NCBI GenBank assembly: GCA_035041965.1
Contig: JAPYMA010003030.1
Coordinates: forward strand, 124,001-188,000
Reading direction: 5' to 3'
Origin: Anisakis pegreffii
Taxonomy: Eukaryota; Nematoda; Chromadorea; Rhabditida; Anisakidae
Length of the DNA stretch: 64,000 bases
Under the pieces are notes generated by a model. The model saw nothing but the letters and a program-made list of their open reading frames with translations, had not been told where the DNA came from and did no database searches. Of this stretch, positions 40,601 through 55,227 are shown in pieces (positions within the stretch are counted from its first letter, which is position 1; every line of letters begins with the position of its first letter). Position numbers and translations under genes: made by a program.

Positions 40601-43600
40601 CATTTTGATGGTTGGGACAACATTTGTGGAAGCATTTTCTGTATTTAGGAAATTTGATTATTAGCAAATCAGTTGTAGTAAGTTCTGCTCATCCTGAAAA
40701 CTTTAATGAATGTAAGCTTGAGGTGAAAGATTATTGCTGATGATTTTTTTGGGTTTAGTGAGTTGACTTTGAGTTTGTGGTTGCGAATCATTCAGTGTAA
40801 TTTTTATGCTCATAATTAATGACTGGTTTTTTCGGCTAAGTTTCGGATCACCTCTATTGATGTCCATAAATGTATGTAACGGAACAGCGATATATTATTT
40901 TGGTCTGAACCATATCTAGTCACGAATGTTTTCTAACCTGTGTGAATGTTTTCCAATGATGTGAACGGAGAATTCGAATAATTTGCTTAGAATGTGCCTG
41001 TCTGCGTGATAATTATTGAAGGCGATGACGGAGCACGTTTCATTTGATGTTGATGTTGGTGAGTTGGAGCGCTAGGTGTGAACGTAGTTGGTTGAATTTC
41101 TCGCTGAAAGCACATAGGTGCGTGTCTCAACGAATATGAATTGATCAAAAATCAGAATCAAAAATTCAAAAAAAACGAACAACGGTGAACAACAAGAAAA
41201 AAAGAACAACGTTCAGTAGCAGTGGACGGATAGTGCAAAAAAAAACGAATTTTGAGAAACTCGAAATGTGGTTCGTCTGATTGGAAATTTCATAGGGACT
41301 TTTTCTGCGAGAAAATGAACCATATTCATCTGTTGCATGAGGAGTCGTAAGCAAAAACTCGAAAAATCCAGCGGCAAGGAAGAACACTTGATTTGTCACT
41401 GTACTGGCGCATGGAGTGGTTTTCATTCGAAATGAACCAAAAATCGACTGAGATCCTGAAAATCTGTACTGGTTGCTCTTTTGCGTCATCCTAACGTCTC
41501 AGCAAATCTAAATTGTACGAACTAGTTAACTGATATGTTGGAATTAGCTGGTGTGTTACTGTCATTCATGCGTGTTCAGTTGGTATAGGATGGTATATTA
41601 TGGATATTTTTATCATAATCCATGCAATTCGTTCGCACCAGAGAGCGATCTCAACGAATGTTGTTGATTGAATCTATAATCTTTTAACGAAATCAACTCA
41701 CTCCGGAGTTAGATGGGTCTAATTTAAGCCAGTTTATTCTTTTACTGTCGTAGGCATTGGCTTATAGAAGGGAGTGTGATCAAAATTTCCTCCAGATGCC
41801 GAGAGCGATCAGTAAATATAATATTTTCGTGTTAGGTTCATGTCTGCCACAACGTACTCGACTTAAATTGCCTTATTTACGAAAAGTCCAAAAAAATTTA
41901 CTGCGTTCATCGCCATTTTAAGCTGATTGAAGGAGTAGTTGATTGGGGATGAAATGTTTTTCGTTGTTGGAGGATTTGAGAAATCATTATCGAATTCGTA
42001 TTTTGGAAGATATAACTCGAATGCTTTCTTTTCGTGCACTTCAGAATTTGTTGTCACTCATTGAGTTGTTGCTGTCACAGTTGGATAGTGGTTTTGACAC
42101 TTTTCGGATTGAATGAATGATAGGTGACGTGTAAACAACGGCAGCCTGAATGAATTCAAATTTTTGCCAACGCAGTTTATCGAATTTTAGTGACGTTGGC
42201 GTAGTATGTGAATAAATAAACATAGCGGATTGACGAATGTGTACATTACTTACTGACATTAGAATGCCCGATTGCGAATCATACCTCAATCATTTACTTG
42301 TTTTTTTTTCTGAGTGCAGTTAAAAATTTAGTTTGAACTAATAGAAGCGGCGGAGTTTTTTTGCCATTTGGCATTCGTGAATAGCTCATTTAGTTTGTTA
42401 AACTTTGCTTTACATCGGACAATCGTCTTTGTGTCACGATTCATTGGGTTTCTTTGTTAAGAAATTAGGTTTGTGTACAATTGTGTTGTAGATGTCTACT
42501 GTAAGCGATGCTGATGATAAATTAATGATTAATCGTCAGCAGTGATTTGTGATCCTTTAGCTGAATCCCTTTTAAGAATTTAATTGTTAGAATTCCGGCT
42601 GTAGATTGACCGGCTCTTTTGTAAAGCTCAAAAAAGAGAGCTAGTAAGCAAACCTCAGTTGAGATGGAAATTTCCGGCTTCCCGGTGCTTCCGAATCTTC
42701 TTTAGTTACTCCTAAAGAGATGAGTTTATCATTTCACTCTATAATTTTAAATACGTTATTAGACTAATAATATGTCGGATTTGAATGTACATTTGCCCAA
42801 AGGCAAGTGCAGCATATTTTAAATTGCATTGAATGTTTGATTCGTTCTCAAGACCGCCTTCAGTACTCTCATTTGGAGAGCTCATCGTCAGTTTTCATTT
42901 AGTTGCATTACATGCGTTCAGAATATTTCAATGTTAATTAGAATATTCAGAGTACACTTTATGTAATGGAAGTCTTTGAAATGCTCGCTGAATGAATGCT
43001 AATTGTAAGATTGAGTATGCCACGAACGGAATCCATTGAAAGTGAAATAGCAAAAACTGAAGAAGAAGTAGAAACCTCTCATTTTAGCGACCAATTTCTC
43101 CACTTTTACTGGTTTCCGAATCTTCATTCAGCGTTCCATTGGATTTTTTTTCACTCATCATATGATGTCTTTTCGAAACACATTAAGCCCACAAGCCACT
43201 CATTGACTACGCAGAACCAGTCGAGTTGAATTCATTTCGAGTTCATTTGCTCTGTATTGACAAATTATTGAAAATTGCCTCATAAAAGCATTGAATTCCT
43301 AAGAATCACCAAAGATTATGCACACACACCTCTTGAAATTCTTATGCATTGCAATGAGTAAATTTCATTTTCGGCGTTCGTCGAGGATGTACAAATAAAT
43401 GACACACAACGTTTGTTTTTCCTACTCTTCTACATATTTCAAATTGCTGCATTTGATGTCTCCTCGCAATTAATCACCATTTGTCTAGCGATCGTTTCGA
43501 ATGCTCAAAGCGTTGATTAACAGCAGCAACATTTAGTCACTCTACGGATGTTTCTTCTGTTTGTTTTGACTTCGTATTTGTTCACGTTCATCACTGGACA

Positions 43601-45400
43601 TATTGTGGCTAAAGGACTGATGATGTTAAATAATGTCATTTTTATTGAATACGACATTATTATTATGATTATTTTCGTTGGTATTGTTGACATCATTATC
43701 ACCATTATTATTGTTAAAACTTTGCACGTACGGACGTATGCCTGTATGTGATGTTTATATTTATACGAATATTGTATCCGATAGGTTACCATAGAAACTC
43801 GTGAATAATCTTTTATATGTTGAATAAGACGATTCAGTGTGGAATGTTTGTGACATTTCGAGATTGGCTCAATGCTTTATGAGGAGAAGAGTGAGGAGAC
43901 GACAATGAAGCAGCGTTCGTTTGAACGCCTCTTCTTCGAATGTTGTGAAGAAGCGTTGGTGTTGAATATGTATGATCATGTTGTTTTTGATTTATTTACC
44001 TCTACACGTTTACTCGAATGAGTGTTCATCGTCGCATCTCATTTGAGTTCTTCAGAGCAATAACAAATGTCAATACGTCATCTGATCATTGTTCATTGTT
44101 CAGTGTATTCGAGAAATCAAAACGTTTATTGTCATCGAAATTTATGCAAATTTATGTTTTTCGGAGTACAACGTCATAGCACATGAGCTATTATTAACTC
44201 CTCCGTGTTCCATTGTTCTTTATCTATTCAGTGGCTCTAATCTTTGATTTCTGCCACGTATTGGTGATAATATGTTAGTGTAAACACATCGTCGAAAGTC
44301 ATATTGTAGCGTATGCGAGGAATGTTTAGTGTTTGATTTTCGTTGAGTCAAATGAAGTTGGTTCAGAATTTTGACGTGGTAATGACTTTTGGGGTATTTA
44401 TTGTGTGACTTTTGGGCTGATCAAGATCAGTATCACCAAAACTTTCGTTTTTATGCTCTGCAGTGATGATGATTACTAGTACTGTTGTTATTAATAATAT
44501 TGCTTTAAAATTATTATTATTGTCATGCTGTAATGATGGTTGCAATAACTTATAGTATTGTAAATGGTTGTATGTGAGCTGATGAGAATCAAACGGTTTT
44601 AAAGGAAATCCGGGAGTTGATTGCGTTTTCAGCGTGATTATATCCCCTCCACCATGTACACTGCTCATAGTTGGTAGTAGGCTTCGATAAAATTTTAGGA
44701 AAGTCATCCACTCGGGGGAATGATCATTACTGTTGAAGCAAAGTTTCATCTAATTCACAAACGTATTTCTTCTGAACCGAAATATTAACCTATCTTCTTT
44801 CACTGCTGACGAAGAGTTGCGATGTAAATTCGAATCAGAATCACTCTGTTTTCATTTTTTTCGACTTAATTTGTAGTCTGCACTCAAGTTGATTTTAGCG
44901 AAACTAGGAGAATTGGTGGTCTTATATATGTTTTTGAGCATGCTTCTTAGAATTTTCAATCTCCAACGCGGCCACTCTTTTAATTTCCTATTGTGTAGTT
45001 CGGTTAGAAATCGTTTTTATATCACTGATGTTGAATTGAATTAATTAAGTGGAGTATTTCTGAAAAGTTGCTCTAATGAGAGCAATGCGAATGTTGAGCA
45101 AACACTCTGTTCAGCGAAAATCAATCAATACGTTTGGCTTGTAACGATTATATTATATGTATCGTCAGATAGGATATATGTTGTCAGATTATATTTGTTT
45201 GATTGTTTGCCGTTTTTGGATTTGTTCTGAGCCAGTTCACGTCCGTAATCAAAATTTCGTGTTCCGTTCTCATTTTCTTGCGTTCTGAAAGTGATAGTTT
45301 TCAATAATTTTTGTTAAACTAATAACCCGAAACCCAAAATTAAGCATGAAATTGAATCCATTTATGAGATGCTGATTACTTTGGAGAATTGAAAGATGGG
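37621..45400. other. Long stretch without recognised gene
   Basis: No exon could be assigned. Minus-strand frames at 39091-39506 look somewhat protein-like (for example KFIGLVFGYFKLHKVF), but reading frame and splice sites conflict. A 107-codon minus frame at 41166-41489 and a 128-codon minus frame at 44363-44749 have no motif. The plus strand appears T- and G-rich throughout, as expected of long introns or 5' UTR introns of a plus-strand gene. Confidence 0.4.
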
Positions 45401-45405
45401 ATATC

Positions 45406-45623
45406 GTGAATCGTAATTTATTGTTTTCGCTCGATTCATCACGAGAAAATTGCTATCTCATTTCTTCATCGGACTACAGAGATGATTACTTTTCAGTTAC
45501 TTCATCTAATTTAACTGTGTTCGGCCGTGCAAATCGCCGTTGCTGGACGTTATTGTGGCATTGCCCGTGCGCGCTGCTCTGTGGAATGATAGTTGGTACA
45601 TACGCTCTTCAAAGGGTTTATTG
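45406..45623 (+). other. Candidate exon with one membrane segment
   Basis: A plus-strand frame of about 73 codons ends exactly at a good donor (TATTG followed by GTAAGC). It has a hydrophilic first half with acidic and Ser-rich character, then NRRCWTLLWHCPCALLCGMI and VGTYALQRVYW, a plausible single membrane helix after a basic/Cys motif, as in type II membrane proteins. No ATG begins the frame and the acceptor is unclear, so both the start and the gene it belongs to are unknown. Confidence 0.35.
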
Positions 45624-45734
45624 GTAAGCAAATAATTTGCTTCTTTCTTTTGAAAAGTCAATTTAACGTTTGCATTGTGAACTGTTCCTCAAGGTATCGA
45701 TTAGGCAATGTGTTCGTTTTTAAGTCCACCTAAG

Positions 45735-45846
45735 TCAAACTCTATATAACCTGCATTACCTAGATTGGCCTGGATGTCAGACGTTTGTAACATTGTTGGC
45801 CATTCGGTAATTGCATTCAGTCCTTGACCTTGCCTTATTTTGCCAG
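45735..45846 (+). repeat. Relic coding repeat, copy B
   Basis: The plus-strand reading YNLHYLDWPGCQTFVTLL, then after a stop a VLDL segment, matches the minus-strand reading at 35021-35119. It is interrupted by a stop, so it is not functional. Confidence 0.5.
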
Positions 45847-48800
45847 GTGATACCCCCCTCTAGTTCCTTCGTAATATCGCCTTTCCAATATCATCTATAT
45901 AGAGTTATTGAAATGTCTATATAGAGATGGAAAGTTATTGAAATGCCTGAATTGATAGTTGATGAGGGGAGAACACCTACAGCCGTATGTATGGCTTCAA
46001 AATCGTCAATTCCTTGAATCCACTGCAATTGGTGTTGTGCACAGAGAGAAATTTTTCGTGTTTTTTCCATAAAAGAGCAAAGATTATTCACGGCAGTCAT
46101 AGTTTATGTGACTGAATTGCGATATCAAATAGTTAATTAAGTTTCCAAATGTCGCTCCTCGTTATGGCTTTTCATGCAGTTATATTAAGCAGTTTTCCAA
46201 CTCATTTGCTAATTGTAGGCAAACTTTCGTTCGCACATTTTCTTTTATTAGCTACACAGTGCAGTTTCCCGATACTTTTATACTAACCTGGACAATTCAT
46301 TTGGAAAAGTAATTCAATCGGTTTAGTTAATAGTTTTAGTTAATGGTGAGTTCTTAATGAATTTATGAATGCTATCGAATGCTTCACAAGTGGAAATACA
46401 ATTGTCACGATTGATACATGAAAGATTAATTTGTAATCACATGATTTGTCATGGAAATATGCGTTTGATGTGGTGACTCTCGATTCGTCATTTTGACTTG
46501 ATTCGTCATTCGAAAAGGGCAAACAAAATGAGCAGCAATCGTTATTGAAGTAGAGTTCACATAATTGTTTTCGTCATGAGATTGTGGGAAGGTAACAGTA
46601 AACAGTCCTAACGGATCATATAAATATGATGTTTGTTGATTGTGCCTTCATATTAATGTAAACAAGAAGTACTCCGTAATCCTTTTAATCTGATATATTT
46701 TTATGTATAACATCGATCCGGGTAGGGGCAGAATAGGGAAATTAGATGGGCTTGAATCGAATATGTCACTTTCAATTAGTCATGACGGAATCATTATTTG
46801 ATTCCTATGTCCTGATTCATTGTCGGATGATGATTGTTCTTTTGATTAGTGGTGAGCGAACATCGGATTCGTATGGATGGTGGTGAGTGCTTAATGCGGT
46901 AATGTGCTTGTTAGAGGAGACCATCGCCCAGTCATTTGGCTTGAAATTTCCACACGACTCATTTTCAGTTCGCTAATATTTATTGCAAATTAGCGTGATT
47001 GGATAAAATTTAAGAGTGTCAGTCTTTCTCTGAATGTTGCCATTGAAAAGTTATATTGTGTAGAGGAATTTACAATGTAGAGAAAGACATTTTAGAATCT
47101 TAAGTTTACCGTTTATTGGATTTCCCGAAATGCGCAATCAGAAAATCCATCAAACGGTGTGCACTGAAACTCATTGCTGAAATCCAATAAAATATAGTGA
47201 CATTAACGGTGGATATACTCAAGTGTCGGTTTTAGATCGATTGATATCTCGTTGCGAAATTTAAAATATCTCGTTGAAACTTTTTGCGCAATCAGATTCA
47301 TTTTTTCTTTGCATGTTTCGAACTTTTGAGCTGATGTATGCAGAATAAATTCGTATGCAAATTGCATTCGATCTGCGAACGAGAGCAATCTAAAATGAAC
47401 GTGTTCTTAATAGTGAATGTAATCAAGTAAGTTCGATGGCGCATGAGTGCGCAAATCAAATCAGGCAATTGTACACACGCAAACACAGCGCATTTTATTG
47501 TATGAGTTCTTGATCATGCAATGACGTGAAACGTTTACATCATGTTGATGTCATAGATGTATAGCTAGGTTTTCTTTGCTGTGAATGATCTATGACTAAA
47601 ATGGCAATGCAGTTGAAGCAGCCGGAATGCCGACAGACTGATCTTGTTCTTAAACAGCTTGTTGTCGATCGTTTTGTTGTGAGGAAGCAGACTAAGTGAT
47701 GAAAATAAAGGTAACGGAAGTAGATTAATCGTGTGCAAGGAAATGAGTTCCATGTTAATTGGATTTGCGGAGTGGGTGTCATTCTTTTACTCATTTATTT
47801 AATGATAGTGATAGATGATAATTATTCGATGTGAGTGTTTACTTGAATAACACGCCTTCTAGCACTTATTACTTTTGAATTTATTTGAATTCGAACCATA
47901 TTTCCACTGACTTATCGAAATAATCGCCAGAGTTAGCCGATCGAGCACTAATGTCGTTGTCACTGATCGAAGGGAAGCGTTTGTGTAGGCATGATTGGCT
48001 GTCATATGAAGAGAACAGCTGTAATTCTGAGGAAAATTTCTCCTGGAATAGCTTGTGCTATTCTCTGAATTCTAAACGGAAAATGACTGAGCAGAGGAAT
48101 GAACAATCATTCATCTACGCATCGTAGGTGAAGCATTTTAGAATGGTCAGAAAGAAGAATCTTGAGTTTCATCATCAACTAAAACAAATTGAATGCATCA
48201 ATCTTCCTCTAGCAATTTGTTTGTGTTCAGAAACCTTGTGAGAGCCGATCGATTTATGCATTAGATGTGTTTTTTTTAAATTGACAATTCAGTTGGAATG
48301 TTGTGCTGAAAGGATGCGAGATATAAAGTGGAATTCGCTCATGAATTTTTTGCGAGATATTTTTATCTCCTATGAATAATTATAATGATGATAGTTGAGC
48401 GCGGCAGATGCCGAAAACTCGTATTAAAGCATCTCGCCTCACTTGTTATGTTATCGTTAGACTTGCATTCATTTTTCCGTTACTGTTTTTCGTATGTCTT
48501 AAATTTATTGTCGTCACCTTTCTGTGCAATAGGAGCATTCTTAAGAATTTAGCGTATATGCGTTCGCGCAGATCAGTTCTGTTAATTTTCATGGTCACGT
48601 TTATTGCTTGAAGGATTATAATTGTAAGTATATGTTGTTGTTTGAAAAGATGGAAATTTGTTCCGCAGCAAAAGGAAAGATTTTAGATGAGGAAGTTTAT
48701 CAGTGCACTATTTCAACGTAAACAGACTGCAGGAGGTTTCTGTTAATGAAATTTTAATGATATGGAATTAATCGGAAAGCCCTCGCGACCAACTTGTTTT

Positions 48801-51800
48801 TCCGCCTTAGATGTAGTAACGCACGATTTCTGCTCATCTGAATTTCCATGTAATCACCAATTAAAACGATGCCTTATGATTCGTGATGATTGAAATTTCG
48901 TTCCGGAAAGTCAGTGCGACAGGCTGCTGAATCAAATTATATGTCTCCTTAAATATCAAAGTCCACAATGTAGACGGCACCGCCTTTCGATCTAGTTTTT
49001 GCTTCAATGCTTCAGCGCAGTTATTTCCTTATCAAATGACTGAGAACGCCACTCTGATGACTGAGAACGAAAAAATTTTGATGCAATATGTTGTTGCGCT
49101 GTGGTGTTCACGCCAAAAAATTAGAATACATCTGTGTCATGTAGACGGACTAATTTTTCGGAGGCAAATTTCACATTTGCCTTCGAAAGTTCCAAAACCA
49201 AAAGGCATCCTTTCAAGTGATTTGGGACTTGTGGTTTGCAGTGTAAATACCTATTTTCTAATGTAAACATTTGATCCTCGCAGTATCATTTGGTTGTAAA
49301 TGTTTTAATTTTCAGTGCGAAGGCGACAGTTCGCGGTGAGTACTGTCGATCACAACACCACTATTGACTACTGCACTGTTCGAGTGCAGTTTTTGGACGT
49401 TGTCGTCGACATCAAGCGTGGAAAGAGTGTGCTGAGCGTGGTCGTGTTGGCTTCTTCAAGCAACTGTCAACGCGAAAAAGTGTTGTTGATTATTGTCATT
49501 TAATCAGCAGATCAGCAGCGACAACCAACGATTTATCATCGTTGTTGTTAGTGTTGTTGTTGGTGGTGGTGGTTTCGTATTGTTATTTAATACGCAGATC
49601 AGTCGCGTTCAACGGCAATAACAATATCAATAACAGCGACTTTCTTCAGACACGTAAGTTTAAGCGAGTTACATTTTTTTGGATGTTGCATTTGATTTAA
49701 TGCTCGTGTTTACGCTTTTTTTGAATTATCATCACCTGACTAGGATTGTGCCGTCATCACTAGTTTATATCAGTTTTTATCAGCGTTGTCCCAGCAACAC
49801 ATTGTATCCAGCATTCTTGATCTTCACAGATGTTCTCATTAGATGATATGCTTTCATCGAGTCTGCGCTTATTTGAGTTTTGTCGCCCACAACCGAGTTT
49901 TTTCAAATTTGTCTTGTGATATGTTCCAAGTTTAATTGGCTCTCGGATGGATTATCCATTTTTCTCGGTATTCGGGTATTCGATAACGAAGCCAGTCTGT
50001 TAAAGTTGTGTGGTCATAGCGGGTCTTGCGTCCATTTCATGAATGATGTGAATTTGAGCAATCGAATTCATAATGTGTCTGATTGTGAGACATCTTCGAT
50101 CGAATTTCTTTTCATTTGTTATAATCACTTGCATTGAATATTGCGGCATTTATGTATGGAATGCGCAGAATGTACAGTATGGACATATTGAATTATTAGT
50201 ATTAATCAAAAAAAAATCATCGCAGACATTTGAATACTCATAACGAGAGAGGGTTATAATTGAGTGTGTTTGCCACCAATATTAATCGAATAAATATGAA
50301 TCAATAAAATCATAATCACCTAACAATAAGATCATCAATACGTTATCGCAATATGAGAGCAGACGGTTTAGCACTCACTGTTGGTGTATCGCATTGAAAC
50401 GTTCGTTCATTCGCCCATTCCTCGCTATTTCGTCAACATGTAGTGATCTTCTGGTTCGATTGTGATCCAAATTGACCAATAGATTTGTGTGGAATGGATT
50501 TGATTTTCTTTTTGATATGCGAGGAAAAGTCTTTTAAATTGTTTCCTGATGTAAACTTGACGCAGACAATATTTAGTCTCGATTTTCGCGTTACTTGTTT
50601 TCATCATGATTTACAATGTTTAATTGTTGTTTTTTGCTGTTTATTAAATCATGTGTTAACCTTCGAGCACAGTTATCGTGTAAAGTGTAAAGTAAGGTTG
50701 AGAAAGGGATTATTTCAAATGGCACATGATGAAGAATAGGAATTTTTAGGAGGAATTGGCTGAAGGCAGTACATTTGATTACGCTCAGTATTATTCGGTT
50801 TACACAGTTAATATAGAAGCATTTAAATAAGACGGACTGAGATATCACTGATAAGAAACTGTGTTATAGAATACGGACCACGTAGAGACATCGTAGGGAT
50901 TAGCGATGAGAATGACGTGATTGTTGTTTGTTTGATAATGCGCCGATTGGACGGGCAAGGGAATGCCCGTGGGTGGAATTCAAATAGTTGCAGTGTATCA
51001 CTATCATTCAAATGCTCCTTAGGTGATCACATTGCAAAATTGAATACGTTTCAAGATGAATCGCTATGTTTCTAGTACCGTACCATAAAAAAGTGGCAAA
51101 TGAAAGCATGAAAATCTCAGCAAAAAACATCGATCGCACTTAAGTTTGTGAAGATGATTACAGGGTTAAGTTAGCGAAGATCGCAATTTTATTTTCTCAT
51201 TTCGACCTCAATTTGGGTTTGCCAACTAGGCTTTTCTTGGTTGAGTAATAGTAATCTGAAAGCTTACGTCATTTTAAGAATTGCGTGAAGATTCATTTAT
51301 CTCCTTCACACCGACGCATCGTATATGAGAAATGTCGATAAAGAATCGCTAAAAGCGGCACATTCTCGGTAATTATTTTTGGTAATTTACAGATTGTAAC
51401 GTGGACCTAAGTGCCAAATTTGTGTTATGTTTGGTCTCTAGTGCTTTGGCATTTTCGACAGCGGATGCTTCTATGATTTGATCGCATCAAAAGATATCAA
51501 CTAATTAACAGTAAATTGTGCATTTGTCATGAGATATTCAATGTCAGTGATTGCGATTTACGTAAGCCAACAGCATCGTTCGTGCCTCTAATGCGTTCTT
51601 CCGTCTGCTAGATAAAAATATTTTAGTGTTCATTGAACGCAGGCAAACAGTTATTGGAAATGTGCACAAGTGAAGTGAATGTATTTTTGATCAATACTTC
51701 GAAGTGATCGAAAAAATCGCAGCAAATGTCAGAGCGCAAAAATCACAGAAAAATCGTTATTAGCTGAAAGTGTGCGAACATTTTCGCAGTAAGTGTATCA

Positions 51801-53359
51801 TATTACAGCGCATCAAAGTTTGTTTGATCTTTTTGACTTTCTGTTGATCTGTTGTTGATTTTTCATAGTCGCCTCCGTTCTGTTTCATGTTTGTTCAGGA
51901 TTTTTTTGTCGCTCTTTGATTTTCGCAATCTGTAGTTGATATGAATTGTCGAGAGGTGTCCTGGCGTATGGTCACAGTCCTCTTATCCATTGTAAATAAT
52001 CGAAAGTTGACTTGTTTCTATGATACTGAATTTGTTGAATGAAATGAACCGAATGAAATTCAATCGTAAAGTCGAGTGAAGAAACTGAAATGAACAGTTG
52101 AACGAATGGCTGAAAATGAAGGAAAGACTTTGAAAGCATCGCAGGGAAAGGGATTATTTTGATGGGATTTTTCAACGCTAATGTTTAGTTGATGATTCAG
52201 TGTGATGTTGTTTGATGCATAAGATATCAGTGGTTTTTTCGCTGTTTTCGTTTGGTCGAGTTGTTATTTTTGTTCTTGAGAAGATGTGATGATGATACAA
52301 CGCTTATGCGAGTGTTGTGTTGAGGATGTTACAGCAACGTTCAGTGCTTCTAGAAGTGTTTTTGATCGATGACGTTTTCGTTCGTCCGTTCGTTACGATT
52401 CGCTTTTGACTTAAAAATTGATGGTTTCTCGAAACATTCAATAGTCTTAATGCGATTCGTCATACTGCTTACGATTAGTATAGCAGCAGTATTATGTATT
52501 GTACATGATAAATCGTTGTCATTCATTGCAGTCGAAATTCTCTTGATTGAAGCTTTTTTTGTAGTCAGTAACAAATGATTAGGAGAGCATGATAATTTCG
52601 TTGAGTTTACCAGTTACTGTTTACATCTTGTGAATTTGAGTTGAGAATATGAAGTTTCGATGGTTTACATCATTTGGGTAGAATTGTTTTAGAATATTTT
52701 TGTTGGGGCTAAATTGCGGTATGACTATTATCATCATGTAGATGTTTAGGAATTGGAAGTGGCTTGATAATAATTGTTATTGCGACGAGGAGTGCACACC
52801 CTTAAAAGAGCTGTAGAGGAGAAAAGCATATGAGCGGAATGGAGCTGAAAAATTTTGCGAGAAGAGTGGAATTTATGGGAAAAGAAACGACATATTCAGT
52901 GGAATTGTTATCAGTCTGAAACTTTTTGCAAAAGCAGCAGGAAGGGAGGAGGGATTATTGTGAAGAAACAGAAATGAGATAAAATTCAACGGTGAATAAG
53001 TACTTTATGAAACGTTCTGATATGGTTATGGCATGATAAGAGTAAGATGATTTGTTTACATTACTGACGAGTATTTACTGACGACTTCTTCAGTAGATAG
53101 AAGTATAATAGATGCACACTGAGGATTTCCAACTGATTTTCCGAAGTGAACGACGACGGTGCTTTTAGAAACAGTACCGATCCTGAAAACAGAATGCAGT
53201 CTCCCTCTACAAGGCGCATTAGTCTCTGCAAATAATACTGCCAGTCGTATGATGTTTATTGTTTAGTCTTAGCACTTGATTCATATGAATTTAAACGACG
53301 TCATCATCCTGATTCACCGGTTGTTTTATTAGTCGTCTCCTTGCCAAACATTTTAACGT
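45847..53359. other. Long stretch without recognised gene
   Basis: Nothing with a recognisable domain was found. Short direct duplications occur (for example TTATTGAAATGnCT near 45906 and 45935). A GTT/GGT trinucleotide-rich patch lies at about 49535-49580. TTTCAG and GTGAGT-like words bracket a possible tiny exon at 49316-49336, which cannot be supported alone. Confidence 0.4.
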
Positions 53360-53450
53360 AATAATAACGGTAATAATAAAAATAATAATAGTAATAATAG
53401 CAATAATAATAAAAGTCATAGTAACGATAATACTAATAATGATGTTACTG
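53360..53450. repeat. AAT trinucleotide microsatellite
   Basis: Imperfect (AAT)n/(TAA)n array with interspersed GTAATAATA variants. It is ordinary simple-sequence DNA. Confidence 0.85.
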
Positions 53451-55227
53451 TTAATGTAGACAGTAAATAGTGGACTGTTTCTAATGTAAATATTACTTAG
53501 GTGATCAGAGAGCTTCTATATTGTACGAGTCGTATAAAAGAATATTTATGTTTTATTGTGCAGCATAATGTTGTTGTGGCGTGACTGTGTTCGTATTCAT
53601 TTCTGTGAGGTTATTGGCAATGTGGTATGGTATTGGAAACTGAATTCGAAATGCTTTATATCAGTGGTGTGGATTGTAATGATTTGATTGCGTTGCTTTG
53701 ATAGAAGATAATGGAGATATAATAGATGGCACTGATGATAGGCAGCAGAAAAAGAAGCATTTTAGCTGGTGGTCACGGTACATTCATCATCATCCTTGCA
53801 GCACTCTGTGGTTTTACAGCCATTTTTTAGTTGTTTTTGATGTTATTGTCAGTTTTTGTTTTCTTTAAATTTGCAAACATTTTGTTTTAGGGCTGATCTA
53901 GCTTCTCATCTAACATCCGTCTTCGTATAGCATCATTATCAACATCATTTAATGGGATTTTTCTCGTCGTTGATTGATTTTCTCCTCTCATTTTGATTAT
54001 TCTTTGAACATAAACAAGTGCATTCGTTGGGAATGTTTGATAAGTACGTGTTGTTTTGAATAGTTGTTATCAGCTGAGCTGGTTGGCTGTGTGCTGCAAT
54101 GAATATAACATACGTTTAGAAACTGCTGCGTTTAGTTGCTTCAGTGACCGAGTATCAGAGTGCTTACGATTAATAGATTAGAAACATCACAGCAACAACT
54201 GTAAGTAGGTGCTGCTCGTTTATTGTGAAACTGTCGGTTCATTTAAGATGATACCCTTGTCATGCAATGGGTTAATCATGGCTTTTTTGTGCTCTAATCC
54301 ATTTCAAATCTCCATTATTTCAATGCAGTGAAAATGGAGAAGATAACGTAGTGTGTTTTGAGTTAGTGGTTTTGTTCCACATGATCAGATGCGGAGTCAT
54401 ATGTGGTCCACTGAAAGTTTCGTGACTCTAGAGCGAAACAGTCTTCACATAAACCGTCGGGTGGATTCATTTGCTGATTTGTCTTTTGTTTGTTCGTTGA
54501 CGATGCAAGAGAATTATTTTCCTCCAATTCGTTGGTCTCTATGACGCAATTAATTCAGTGATCATGTGCTCGTGCTCTCAATCCATTTGTTTGATGGTGG
54601 CGTTTTTATTGTGGTTGGAATTCATGCTGAGACTTTTTCTTATTGTTTTTGCATCCATTCGCTGAGTCATTTATTTATTCACCTTCTTCTTCTTATTGGT
54701 CCATTGAGCGATGTAGGAGAATAAGTTCACGTGTACTTTTCAAGTGAAGTACCTCTTATAATGGCTGGATTAAATAGTGGTTGAATAATCCTTTGCTTCT
54801 ACCTGATCATGAGGATTTCTGAACGAAATGTTATGGGACTGTACATCACTCTCTGGATTATAAGCTAGGCAGTTATGTGGAATCCCACTAAATGGCTGTA
54901 TGCTTTTTTTCCTGTAGAATTGATGTCGCATTCCAAGGGATTAAGGGAGCGTAATGTAGACCCTTATATCATCACTTAAGGTAAACATCAACTAGACGAT
55001 AAGAGAATATGGTCAAAATAAAAATTGTCATGTTTGTAATTAATTGAAAAAAACAATTATACATAAATTCGAAATCGTTTCAAACGAAATGCCCGCATAT
55101 TCATCGTTAGTAGAATTGGAATTATTTTTGCATTCGATCAAGTAGAGTTGAATATTTGCATACTTCCAAGAGAATGAATCAATCATCAATTGATCTTATT
55201 GTTAATAACAGTTCTCATTGGTTTCAG

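Noticed and set aside
41166..41489. 107-codon minus-strand frame with hydrophobic end
   Set aside because: The hydrophobic tail derives from A/T homopolymers. No family resemblance or splice signals.
44363..44749. 128-codon minus-strand frame
   Set aside because: It contains simple-repeat-derived Asn and Ile/Thr runs, no domain, no signal peptide and no splice support.
49036..49266. Plus-strand 76-codon frame with a repeated MTEN start
   Set aside because: The repeat reflects a short direct duplication of ACTGAGAACG. The rest shows no protein features.
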